A DNA stretch of 38,497 nucleotides, taken from JBNLAN01 sp050302175 (lineage in GTDB: Bacteria > Pseudomonadota > Zetaproteobacteria > Mariprofundales > Mariprofundaceae). Each line of letters begins with the position of its first letter. The first letter of the stretch is position 1. The notes beneath the pieces were generated by a model, which saw only the letters and a list, made by a program, of their open reading frames with translations, was not told the origin of the DNA and did not search any database. Shown piece after piece: positions 17,015-24,542 of this stretch. The position numbers and the translations under genes are program-made. The stretch spans positions 1 through 38,497 of the forward strand of contig JBNLAN010000028.1 of NCBI GenBank assembly GCA_050302175.1. The letters run 5' to 3'.

Positions 17015-17824
17015 CTAGGCTCCTGAAAGCAACAGTGAGGCCATCGACAGCGACCCCATGCTGACCCCTTCGTTGAACAGGTGTACCGTTTCCCCTGCTT
17101 CACGCATACCCAGAATATAGAGCAGTGGCAGGAAGTGCTCATCGGTGGGAACCGCCATTTTCGCCTCCGGCCCCAGTTTCTCCCAGTGAATCAGAGCCTT
17201 GTCATCACCCGCCAGAATATGTTCGCTCACCTTGGCATCGAAGGCCTCCGCCCAGTCGAGCCTGGCCTCCTCATCCCAGATGATGGCGGAGAGATTGTGT
17301 ACAATATTGCCGCTGCCAATCACCAGCACACCGCGATGGCGCAGCCCGGCAAGCTGGCGACCCAGCGCATAGTGCTGCTCCGGACTTCGGTTCAGATCGA
17401 GCGATAATTGCACCACCGGAATATCGGCTTCGGGATACATACGGCGGAGCACCGCCCAGCAACCGTGATCAAGCCCCCACTCTTCATCAAGATGGACCTC
17501 TTCATCGGAAAGCAGACCACAAACAAGTTCGGCCAACGCAGGCGAGCCGGGAGCCGGGTATTGCACCTCGAACAGCGCCTTGGGAAAGCCGCGAAAATCG
17601 TGAATGGTTCGCGGCTTCTCCATGGCGGTCACCGAAATACCGTCGGTCTGCCAGTGTGCCGAAATGCAAAGGATTGCACGAGGCCGTGGCAAGGTTGCCG
17701 CCACCTCGGCCATGCCGCGCGAATAGCGACTCTCATCAATGGCGTTCATCGGGTTGCCATGGCCGACGAACAGCGCCGGCATCACAGCGGATGATTCAGG
17801 GAATTGCCCGGCGGCAGTCGTCAC
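17015..17824 (-). CDS. ygiD: YgiD-like LigB-family extradiol dioxygenase
   Basis: Members of this class III extradiol dioxygenase family open aromatic rings; E. coli YgiD is a zinc-containing 4,5-DOPA dioxygenase. The similarity to YgiD is close along the whole length: MPALFVGHGNPMNAI, ISAHWQTDGISVTAMEKP, TIHDFRGFP, WGLDHGCWAVLRRMYP, IGSGNIVHNL, PTDEHFLPLLYILG and a C-terminal MGSLSMASLLLS. The conserved His residues in GHGNP, SAHW, DHGCW and EHFLPL are likely metal or active-site ligands. The longest reading starts at a GTG immediately after the sucB stop without a visible ribosome binding site. An ATG at 17782 would give the YgiD-like start MPALFVGHG. The physiological substrate is unknown, and its place behind sucB is not explained by the known activity. 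Confidence 0.88.
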   Translation of the reverse strand: MTTAAGQFPESSAVMPALFVGHGNPMNAIDESRYSRGMAEVAATLPRPRAILCISAHWQTDGISVTAMEKPRTIHDFRGFPKALFEVQYPAPGSPALAELVCGLLSDEEVHLDEEWGLDHGCWAVLRRMYPEADIPVVQLSLDLNRSPEQHYALGRQLAGLRHRGVLVIGSGNIVHNLSAIIWDEEARLDWAEAFDAKVSEHILAGDDKALIHWEKLGPEAKMAVPTDEHFLPLLYILGMREAGETVHLFNEGVSMGSLSMASLLLSGA

Positions 17825-18952
17825 TTACAGATCAAGTAAAGGAGCTGCCGGATACTCCAGCATCTCCTTCACCTTCACCAGAAACTGCACTGCGTCCCGG
17901 CCATCGATCAGGCGATGGTCATAGGAGAGCGCCAGATACATCATTGGGCGGATCACAATCTCATCATCAACCGCCACCGGACGCTTCTGGATGGCATGCA
18001 TACCGAGAATCGCCGACTGCGGCGGATTGAGAATGGGGGTGGAGAGCAGTGAGCCGAAAACGCCGCCATTGGTGATCGAGAAGGTGCCACCTTTAAGATC
18101 ATCCGGCATCAAACCACCGCTTCGCGCCTTCTCGGCAAAGCCGGCGATGCGGCGTTCGATCTCGGCAAAGCCCAGTATCCCGGCATCGCGCAGCACCGGC
18201 ACCACCAAGCCCTTATCGGTGGAGACCGCAATACCGACATCGAAATAGTTGCGATAGACCACATCCTCACCATCGATAAAGGCATTCACGGTGGGGAACT
18301 GCTGCAACGCTTCGCAGCAGGCATGCACGAAGAATGACATGTAGCCAAGACCTACATCGTATTTGGACTTGAAAGCATCCTTATACTTGGCACGCATATC
18401 CATCACCGGCTGCATATTCACCTCATTGAAGGTGGTGAGAATAGCGGCGGTGTTTTGCGCCTCCTTCAAGCGGGCGGCAATTCGTTTACGCAAACCTGTC
18501 ATCGGCACACGCTCTTCGAGCTTGCCCTCGTCGGTCGCTGCCTGCGTTACAGGCCTGGCCTGCGACACCTTGGCAACGGGCTTCTCCAGCTCTTTTTTCG
18601 CTTCGGGTTCAACAGGCGGTTCGGTTTCGACTGGCTTTTCGGGCTCGGCAACCTTTTTGGATTTAGCCGCTTTTTCGGGTGTGGCCTCCTCCTTCCTGGC
18701 AGCAGCCTTTTCGTCCACATCAATGTAGGCGATCACTTCGCCAGGATGCACCAAGTCGTCCACCTTTTTGCTAATACCGGTAAGTACCCCCGGATCGAGT
18801 GCTGTGATCTCCATGGTGATCTTGTCGCTCTCGACTTCGGCCAGCACCTCATCGACCGCAACCACATCCCCCTCCTGCTTCAGCCAGCTGATCAGCGTTG
18901 CCTCGGTTTCGGACTCTCCCAGACTCGGAACTTTGATTTCCACTTTAGCCAT
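17825..18952 (-). CDS. sucB: 2-oxoglutarate dehydrogenase E2, dihydrolipoyl succinyltransferase, without visible E3-binding domain
   Basis: E2 forms the core of the 2-oxoglutarate dehydrogenase complex and transfers succinyl groups from lipoate to CoA. Residues 1-78 are a lipoyl domain with Lys44 in VESDKITMEI as the lipoylated residue. Residues about 80-146 are a linker rich in Ala, Lys, Glu and Pro. The catalytic domain follows from KLEERVPMTGLRKRIAARL, with SITNGGVFGSLLSTPILNPPQSAILGMH (split signature) and His346/Asp350 in ALSYDHRLIDGRD. At 375 residues it is shorter than E. coli SucB (405). The peripheral subunit-binding domain normally found between linker and catalytic domain is not recognisable. 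AAGGGGAAGG precedes the ATG. It lies 50 bases after sucA. No E3 gene is in the window. Confidence 0.95.
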   Translation of the reverse strand: MAKVEIKVPSLGESETEATLISWLKQEGDVVAVDEVLAEVESDKITMEITALDPGVLTGISKKVDDLVHPGEVIAYIDVDEKAAARKEEATPEKAAKSKKVAEPEKPVETEPPVEPEAKKELEKPVAKVSQARPVTQAATDEGKLEERVPMTGLRKRIAARLKEAQNTAAILTTFNEVNMQPVMDMRAKYKDAFKSKYDVGLGYMSFFVHACCEALQQFPTVNAFIDGEDVVYRNYFDVGIAVSTDKGLVVPVLRDAGILGFAEIERRIAGFAEKARSGGLMPDDLKGGTFSITNGGVFGSLLSTPILNPPQSAILGMHAIQKRPVAVDDEIVIRPMMYLALSYDHRLIDGRDAVQFLVKVKEMLEYPAAPLLDL

Positions 18953-19002
18953 GTAGCCTTCCCCTTCTTCCTTTCAAAACAGAGATCCGTTCTGCAGCCA
19001 AC

Positions 19003-21837
19003 TCAATGCTGCGGTGGCAATTTGCCCAGTGCCGCCTGCACCAGCCCCTCCTGCTGCTCGGCATGTTTCTTGGCCGAACCCACGGCAGGCGGTGCCAGCG
19101 GCGGCCGTGCCACAAAGGCGATCTTTTGCCACTCGTGGTGCATGGCACGCTTGAGATCGGACTTGATCATCAGCCAGGCGCCCTGATTCAGCGGCTCCTC
19201 CTGCACCCACACCACCTCTTTCGCATTCTTGTAGCGACCGAGCTCGGAGCGCAGTTCTTCGCGTGGAAACGGGTAGAGCCGCTCGATGCGCACAATGGCG
19301 ATACCCTTTAAATTTTTCAGCTGCCGCTCGCTCAGTAGATCGTAGTAAACCTTACCGCTACACATCAACACACGATGCACACCCTCAGTTCCGAGGGAAT
19401 CATCAGGCTCAGGCAATACGGCATGAAAATGCCCCTCACTGAATTCGGAGAGATCGGAGAACGAAAGTCGCTGGCGCAGCATGCTCTTCGGAGCCATCAG
19501 AATCAGAGGCTTACGCACCCGGATCATGAACTGGCGACGAAACAGGTGGAAAAGCTGCGCAGGCGTAGTGGGGCAAACCACCTGCATATTCTCCTCTGCG
19601 CAGAGCTGCAAGAAACGCTCCAGCCTTGCCGAGGAGTGCTCGGCCCCTTGCCCCTCATAGCCGTGCGGCAGCCACAGTGTGAGTCCGCTCATACGATTCC
19701 ATTTCGACTCGCCCGCACAAATAAACTGGTCGATCACCACTTGTGCATTGTTGGCAAAATCACCGTACTGCGCTTCCCAGATCACCAGCGCCCGCGGCTC
19801 GGCCACCGAATAACCGTATTCGAATGCCATCACCGCCTCTTCGGAGAGCATGGAATCAACCACAATCAGGCGCGAGAGCTCACCTTTGCCGACCTGTTTC
19901 AGCGGCAGGAAGCTCTTGCCGGTTTTCTGGTCGTAGACCACGGCATGGCGATGGAAGAAGGTGCCGCGCCCGGTGTCCTGCCCGGAGAGACGCACCCAGC
20001 CGCCCTGCTCGAGCAATGAAGCATAGGCCATGATCTCGGCACAACCCCAGTCGATGGGCTGTTTGCCATGCATCATCTCGATACGTGCATCGAAAATCTT
20101 CTGCACCTTCTTATGCAGCTCAAAACCATCCGGCACCCTATGCGCCTCGCGCACCAGCCGGGACAATGTATCCGTATCCACCGTGGTATCAGGTTCCGCA
20201 TCGGCCCTCTGGAAGCCCTCCCAGCGCCCATTCAGGCTATTGGGTCGGGCAGGTGCTTCGCCGCTGCGGCGCACCTCATCAAGATGCGCGCGGTAGGCCT
20301 CGACCATCTGCTCGGCCTCCCCCTCTTTCAGAACCCCCTCTTTCACCAGCTTATCGCGATAGCTCGACTCCACGGTCGGGTGCTCGGCGATCTTGCGATA
20401 CATCACCGGCTGCGTCACCGATGGCTCATCCGCCTCGTTATGCCCATGGCGGCGGTAGCAGACCAGGTCAATCACCACATCATCCTTGAAGTGATAGCGG
20501 TAATCGATCGCAAGCATTGCCGCCAGCGTCACCGCCTCGGGATCATCACCATTCACATGCAGAATCGGCGCCTGCACCATCTTGGCGATATCTGTACAAT
20601 AGAGGGTGGAGCGGGAGTCGTAAGGGTTGGTGGTAAAGCCGATCTGATTATTGACCACCACGTGGATGGAGCCGCCAGTACGAAAACCGCCCAGCTTCGA
20701 GAGATTCAACGTTTCGGCCACCACCCCCTGCCCGGCAAAGGCGGCATCGCCATGCACAAAAATCGCCATCACTTCATTGCGGGCGGTATCGCCGCGACGG
20801 CACTGGCGCGCGCGCACCGAACCCGCCGCCACCGGCGTGATGATCTCCAGATGCGAAGGGTTGAAGGCGAGCGACAGATGCACAATGCCGCCAGCAGTGC
20901 GGATATCGGAAGAGAAGCCCAGATGATATTTCACATCGCCCGCGCCCATCTCGGCATCAGCAAACTGACGCCCCTCGAATTCGGCAAAGATATCGTTGCT
21001 CGACTTGCCCAGAATATTGGCCAGCACATTCAGGCGTCCGCGATGTGCCATCGCCATGATCACCTCACGGGTGCCACGGCTGCCGGAGTGCTGAATCAGC
21101 GCATCGAGCAGTGGAATCAGGCTCTCGCCCCCCTCCAGGGAAAAACGCTTCTGTCCGGCATAGCGGGTGTGCAGAAACCGCTCCAGCTCTTCGGCATGCA
21201 TGATCTTGTTGAAAATATGGCGGCGGGTATCGGCATCGAAGTTCGGGCGCGACTGAATGCCCTCCAGCCGTGACTGCAGCCAGTGCTTGCGCGCCGAATC
21301 GGTGATATGCATGAACTCCGGCCCGATCGAACCACAGTAGGTGTTTTCAAGGATGCGTACGATTTCACGCAGAGGCAACCTGCCTGGCCCAACCATATCA
21401 CCGGTCGGAAACTCCACATCGAGATCCTTCTGCGATAGCCCGTAATAGTTGAGCTCCAACTCAGGGCTGGGCTGAACCGGTTGCAGATTCAGAGGGTCAA
21501 GCCGGGCATGCAAATGACCATGTACGCGATAACCATGTGCCAGAAAAATAGCGCGGGAGGGATACTCGACATCGAATGTTTCGCAAGGAACCGGGCGCCC
21601 TGCGGCCTGGACACGATGCGAAGCCCGCATGCGACGAATCACCTGCTGATGCCCGACATCGCCCTGATGCTGCAGGCCGCGGAAATAGTCCGCCCAGCTG
21701 GCCGGAACCGAATGCGGATCGGCCAGGTATGCCTCATAGAGCTCGCCGGTATAGGCGCTGTTTTCAGAGATCATCTCGGCCATGTTTCGTCGTAAAGCCG
21801 TCCCGGTATTCGAATCGTGGCGATCAGGCGGCTTCAT
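19003..21837 (-). CDS. sucA: 2-oxoglutarate dehydrogenase E1 component
   Basis: SucA is the thiamine-diphosphate decarboxylase of the TCA-cycle 2-oxoglutarate dehydrogenase complex. The N-terminus contains the helix typical of OGDH E1 (NSAYTGELYEAYLADPHSVP), which in E. coli contacts E2. Further landmarks are HTRYAGQKRFSLEGGESL, MAHRGRLNVLANI, KYHLGFSSD, the cofactor-binding GDAAFAGQGVVAETLNLS, NNQIGFTTNP, CYRRHGHNEADEPSVTQP and the C-terminal WVQEEPLNQGAW. The frame is open to a GTG at 21867. However, GGGAG lies about seven bases before an ATG at 21837, and that start gives 944 residues, close to the 933 of E. coli. The gene leads the sucAB pair and follows csrA by 107 bases. Confidence 0.97.
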   Translation of the reverse strand: MKPPDRHDSNTGTALRRNMAEMISENSAYTGELYEAYLADPHSVPASWADYFRGLQHQGDVGHQQVIRRMRASHRVQAAGRPVPCETFDVEYPSRAIFLAHGYRVHGHLHARLDPLNLQPVQPSPELELNYYGLSQKDLDVEFPTGDMVGPGRLPLREIVRILENTYCGSIGPEFMHITDSARKHWLQSRLEGIQSRPNFDADTRRHIFNKIMHAEELERFLHTRYAGQKRFSLEGGESLIPLLDALIQHSGSRGTREVIMAMAHRGRLNVLANILGKSSNDIFAEFEGRQFADAEMGAGDVKYHLGFSSDIRTAGGIVHLSLAFNPSHLEIITPVAAGSVRARQCRRGDTARNEVMAIFVHGDAAFAGQGVVAETLNLSKLGGFRTGGSIHVVVNNQIGFTTNPYDSRSTLYCTDIAKMVQAPILHVNGDDPEAVTLAAMLAIDYRYHFKDDVVIDLVCYRRHGHNEADEPSVTQPVMYRKIAEHPTVESSYRDKLVKEGVLKEGEAEQMVEAYRAHLDEVRRSGEAPARPNSLNGRWEGFQRADAEPDTTVDTDTLSRLVREAHRVPDGFELHKKVQKIFDARIEMMHGKQPIDWGCAEIMAYASLLEQGGWVRLSGQDTGRGTFFHRHAVVYDQKTGKSFLPLKQVGKGELSRLIVVDSMLSEEAVMAFEYGYSVAEPRALVIWEAQYGDFANNAQVVIDQFICAGESKWNRMSGLTLWLPHGYEGQGAEHSSARLERFLQLCAEENMQVVCPTTPAQLFHLFRRQFMIRVRKPLILMAPKSMLRQRLSFSDLSEFSEGHFHAVLPEPDDSLGTEGVHRVLMCSGKVYYDLLSERQLKNLKGIAIVRIERLYPFPREELRSELGRYKNAKEVVWVQEEPLNQGAWLMIKSDLKRAMHHEWQKIAFVARPPLAPPAVGSAKKHAEQQEGLVQAALGKLPPQH

Positions 21838-21903
21838 GAGACGCTCCCGGGTAGTGTGCACAGGCACACGGAAAAGAAGGGAAACCTGAAAACGTCAATC
21901 ATG

Positions 21904-21919
21904 GGGCTAGTTATAGCCC
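21904..21919. other. Perfect hairpin between csrA and sucA
   Basis: GGGCTA and TAGCCC form a perfect six-base stem around GTTA. On the minus strand the hairpin lies about 26 bases after the csrA stop and includes TATAAC, a possible -10 for sucA. No T-run follows, so a terminator role is doubtful; an operator or promoter element is as likely. Confidence 0.35.
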
Positions 21920-21944
21920 AATCGTTAAAGTGTTGCTAGAGAAT

Positions 21945-22160
21945 TCAGGCGCCGGAGGTTTTTTCGGCTTCGATCGCCTGCAAGGAGTCAGCCCCCGCCT
22001 CTTCAAGCAGACGAAAATAGACCTCTTCCCGGTTCACCTTGATCGAACGCGGCGCAGCAATTCCCACACGCACCTGCCCGCCCTTGACCGACAACACCTG
22101 CACCTGCACATCGTCACCGATGGTAATGGTTTCCCCTACTTTGCGCGCAAGAATCAACAT
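21945..22160 (-). CDS. csrA: Carbon storage regulator CsrA
   Basis: CsrA is a small dimeric RNA-binding protein that represses or stabilises mRNAs by binding GGA cores near ribosome binding sites. It classically represses glycogen synthesis genes. The sequence MLILARKVGETITIGDDVQV is standard, with Leu4 and Arg6 at the start and the RNA-contacting Arg44 in IKVNREEVY. The 71 residues include a slightly extended acidic/alanine-rich tail (LQAIEAEKTSGA) compared with E. coli's 61. No strong Shine-Dalgarno sequence is visible. It follows lysC by 77 bases; lysC-csrA (rsmA) adjacency is also known in Pseudomonas and other gammaproteobacteria. The glucan genes elsewhere in the window are plausible targets. 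Confidence 0.97.
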   Translation of the reverse strand: MLILARKVGETITIGDDVQVQVLSVKGGQVRVGIAAPRSIKVNREEVYFRLLEEAGADSLQAIEAEKTSGA

Positions 22161-22237
22161 AATGATACAACACGCAAAAACGGGGCCAGATTAGAAAAAG
22201 CGGGCAAGCAGCCTGCACACCTCCTCTGTTGTGACGA

Positions 22238-23455
22238 CTATTCCTCGGCGTCGAGCCCGAAAGCGGTGTGCAGCGCACGGATGGAGAGCTCCACATACTT
22301 CTCCTCAACCACCACCGTCACCTTGATCTCACTGGTGGTAATCATCTGGATATTCACGCCCTCTTTGGCCAGCACATCAAACATCTTTTGCGCCACACCG
22401 GCATGCGAGCGCATGCCCACGCCGATCACCGAAATCTTGGCAACGGTATCGTCGCCCTTCACTTCGCGAGCGGAGAGCTTCGACTTGATCTTCTCCATGA
22501 TTTTCAAAGTGGCGACGTAGTCACTGCGAGGCACAGTAAAGGTGATATCGGTCAGCCCTTCCTCGGAAACATTCTGCACGATCACATCGACATTCACGCC
22601 TGCATCGGCAATCGGTCCGAAAATGGAAGCAGCGATACCCGGTTGATCTGGAATGCCACGGATGGTGATCTTGGCCTCATCGCGATTGTAGGCCACGCCT
22701 GAAATCATTGCTTTTTCCATACTCTTATCCTCTGCCGATACGATGGTGCCCGGCACATTTTCAAAACTCGAACGAAGATGGATCGGCATATTGTACATCA
22801 TGCCCAGCCCCACACTGCGGGTCTGCAGTACCTTGGCACCAAGCGAGGCGAACTCCAGCATCTCCTCATAACTGATGTGATCGATCTTGCGCGCCTTGGA
22901 GACAATGCGCGGATCGGTGGTATAGATACCATCCACATCGGTATAGATATCGCAAACATCCGCCTTCAGTGCAATGGCCAGCGCCACCGCCGAAGTATCG
23001 GAGCCGCCACGCCCCAATGTGGTGACGTTGCCTGCTTCATCCACACCCTGGAAGCCGGTCACAACCGGCACGCCACCCTCTTTGATGAAGGCCTCAATCT
23101 GCGGGCTGCCGGCCTCGAGAATGCGGGCTCGCATGTATTGCCTGGTGGTTTTGAAACCGGCCTGTGCACCACTGAATGAGGCGGCGTTCACACCGCGGCG
23201 GCAGAGCTCAATGGCAAGAAGCGCCGCACTCACCTGCTCGCCGGTAGCAACCAGCGCATCGGTTTCGCGTGGACTGGCATGCGCATCCAGTTCGCCTGCC
23301 ATTGCCAGCAATTTGTTGGTTTCGCCGCTCATGGCCGAGACTACAACCGCGGTTTCATTCCCCTCCTTGACCGAGGCTTCAACCAGATTTGCCGTCTCCC
23401 GGATACGCGCAAGCGTCCCGACCGAGGTGCCGCCATATTTCTGTACGATTCTCAT
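22238..23455 (-). CDS. lysC: Aspartate kinase
   Basis: Aspartate kinase phosphorylates aspartate, the first step towards lysine, methionine, threonine and diaminopimelate. The 405 residues open with VQKYGGTSVGTLARI, the phosphate-binding KYGGTSVG motif of the amino-acid kinase fold. Next come VVSAMSGETNKLLAMA, LGRGGSDTSAVALA and the ATP-site DIYTDVDGIYTTDPRIV. Two C-terminal ACT domains (about 265-405, with ITIRGIPDQPGIAASIFGPI and ISVIGVGMRSHAGVAQKMF) are the sites of feedback inhibition by lysine and/or threonine. It is a monofunctional kinase without a homoserine dehydrogenase. The ATG shares its A with the exbD stop (TGATG), which implies translational coupling to exbBD. Confidence 0.97.
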   Translation of the reverse strand: MRIVQKYGGTSVGTLARIRETANLVEASVKEGNETAVVVSAMSGETNKLLAMAGELDAHASPRETDALVATGEQVSAALLAIELCRRGVNAASFSGAQAGFKTTRQYMRARILEAGSPQIEAFIKEGGVPVVTGFQGVDEAGNVTTLGRGGSDTSAVALAIALKADVCDIYTDVDGIYTTDPRIVSKARKIDHISYEEMLEFASLGAKVLQTRSVGLGMMYNMPIHLRSSFENVPGTIVSAEDKSMEKAMISGVAYNRDEAKITIRGIPDQPGIAASIFGPIADAGVNVDVIVQNVSEEGLTDITFTVPRSDYVATLKIMEKIKSKLSAREVKGDDTVAKISVIGVGMRSHAGVAQKMFDVLAKEGVNIQMITTSEIKVTVVVEEKYVELSIRALHTAFGLDAEE

Positions 23456-23880
23456 CAGTTCTGGTTGTTGTCCCCGGTATTGGTAGGCATGGTCGCAATC
23501 CCCACCTTGCCCATACCGAGCTCGCGCACCGTATCCAGCACATACACAATCCGCTTATGTCGCGCTTCCGAATCGGCGCGCAGAATCACGCGCATATTGG
23601 GATCACCCTTGCTGATATTGAGAATACGGCGGCGAAGATCGGCATCCTGTACAAACTCATCCTGCACATACAGCTGTCCGCCCGGATCGATACTGATTGT
23701 CACCTCTTCGGCCTGCTTATTTTCGGCCTGTGCACGACTTGGCGGCAGATCGAGTTGCAGACTCGAAGAGACCTTAAAACTGGTGGATACCATGAAAAAG
23801 ATCAGCATCAGGAACACCACGTCGACCAGCGGCGTAATGTCGACCAGATAGTCGCTCTTTTTCTGACGACGCAGATTCAT
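23455..23880 (-). CDS. exbD: ExbD/TolR-family proton-channel subunit
   Basis: ExbD-type proteins partner ExbB-type proteins in the inner membrane and use the proton gradient to drive TonB- or Tol-like machines. The 141 residues have a short cytoplasmic start, one helix (about 14-34, ITPLVDVVFLMLIFFMVSTS) and a periplasmic domain. Asp20 in the helix matches the essential proton-carrying Asp of ExbD and TolR. The periplasmic part (VTISIDPGGQLYV, VILRADSEARHKRIVYVLD) is the usual ExbD/TolR fold. It overlaps the upstream exbB-like gene by four bases (ATGA) and shares one base with lysC. No tonB, tolA or tolB follows, so the ExbD/TolR choice is open. Confidence 0.92.
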   Translation of the reverse strand: MNLRRQKKSDYLVDITPLVDVVFLMLIFFMVSTSFKVSSSLQLDLPPSRAQAENKQAEEVTISIDPGGQLYVQDEFVQDADLRRRILNISKGDPNMRVILRADSEARHKRIVYVLDTVRELGMGKVGIATMPTNTGDNNQN

Positions 23881-24485
23881 CCGCGCTCGCCTTTCAGCAG
23901 CTCGACAAAGCGCAGCGCGTGCTGCTCGATCTCCAGCACAAACGAATTGACGCGCGCTTCAAAAAGGCGGTAGGCCACCAGGGCCGGGATCGCCACCGAC
24001 AAGCCCGCAGCGGTGGTGTTCAGTGCCTTGGAGATACCACCAGCCAGAATATTGGCCTTGCCGACACCCTCCAGAGAAATCACCTGGAACACCTCGATCA
24101 TGCCGATCACGGTGCCGAGCAGGCCGAGCAGTGGCGACACCGCTGCAACCACGCCAAGCACGCCGACAAATCGTTCGAGATGCGCCACTTCCTGACGCCC
24201 CACCTCTTCGAGAATCTCTTTGAGCACCCCGCGCCCGACACCGCGATTCTTCAAAGCCACCCACAAAATACGGCTCATGGCAGTATTGTTGCGGCTGCAG
24301 CTCTGCAGCGCCTCTTCGACCTTACCTGCACGCACCGACTCCTCGATGACATGGATATCCGCTTCCGGCAAAACCACAGAGCGGCGCAAACTCCAGGCAC
24401 GCTCAAAAATAATCGTCAGCGCCAACACCGAGCAGCCAACCAGGACATACATGACAATGCCGCCCTGAACAATGAATTCAAACAC
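23877..24485 (-). CDS. exbB: ExbB/TolQ/MotA-family proton-channel subunit
   Basis: This is the multi-helix scaffold subunit of a proton-driven motor complex. Helix 1 lies at about residues 10-28 (IVMYVLVGCSVLALTIIFERAW), helix 2 at about 105-130 (VLGVVAAVSPLLGLLGTVIGM) and helix 3 at about 150-172 (ISKALNTTAAGLSVAIPALVAY). The TVIGMIEVF and LNTTAAGLSVAIPALV stretches are family signatures. The start is a GTG with GGGAGG six bases upstream, giving 202 residues, shorter than E. coli ExbB (244). The exbD-like gene overlaps its end. The missing tonB or tol genes leave the energised partner unknown. Confidence 0.92.
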   Translation of the reverse strand: MFEFIVQGGIVMYVLVGCSVLALTIIFERAWSLRRSVVLPEADIHVIEESVRAGKVEEALQSCSRNNTAMSRILWVALKNRGVGRGVLKEILEEVGRQEVAHLERFVGVLGVVAAVSPLLGLLGTVIGMIEVFQVISLEGVGKANILAGGISKALNTTAAGLSVAIPALVAYRLFEARVNSFVLEIEQHALRFVELLKGERG

Positions 24486-24508
24486 CGGGAACCTCCCTAT
24501 GATATGTC

Positions 24509-24527
24509 GGCGGGGTCCGGCCCCGCC
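24509..24527. other. GC-rich hairpin between comEC and exbB-like genes
   Basis: GGCGGGG and CCCCGCC form a perfect seven-base stem around TCCGG. On the transcribed minus strand it lies between the comEC stop and the exbB ribosome binding site. No T-run follows, so it may be an attenuator or mRNA-stabilising hairpin rather than a full terminator. Confidence 0.45.
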
Positions 24528-24542
24528 ACACCAAGTCGGCGA

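Noticed and set aside
16984..17036. TTTCAGG/CCTGAAA inverted repeat at the end of the ygiD-like gene as a terminator
   Set aside because: The loop is long, no T-run follows, and the left arm is close to coding sequence; it does not separate ppsA convincingly.
20068..21273. 401-codon open frame on the plus strand across sucA
   Set aside because: It is antisense to the well-conserved sucA reading frame, has no recognisable domain and is typical of open frames opposite GC-rich genes.
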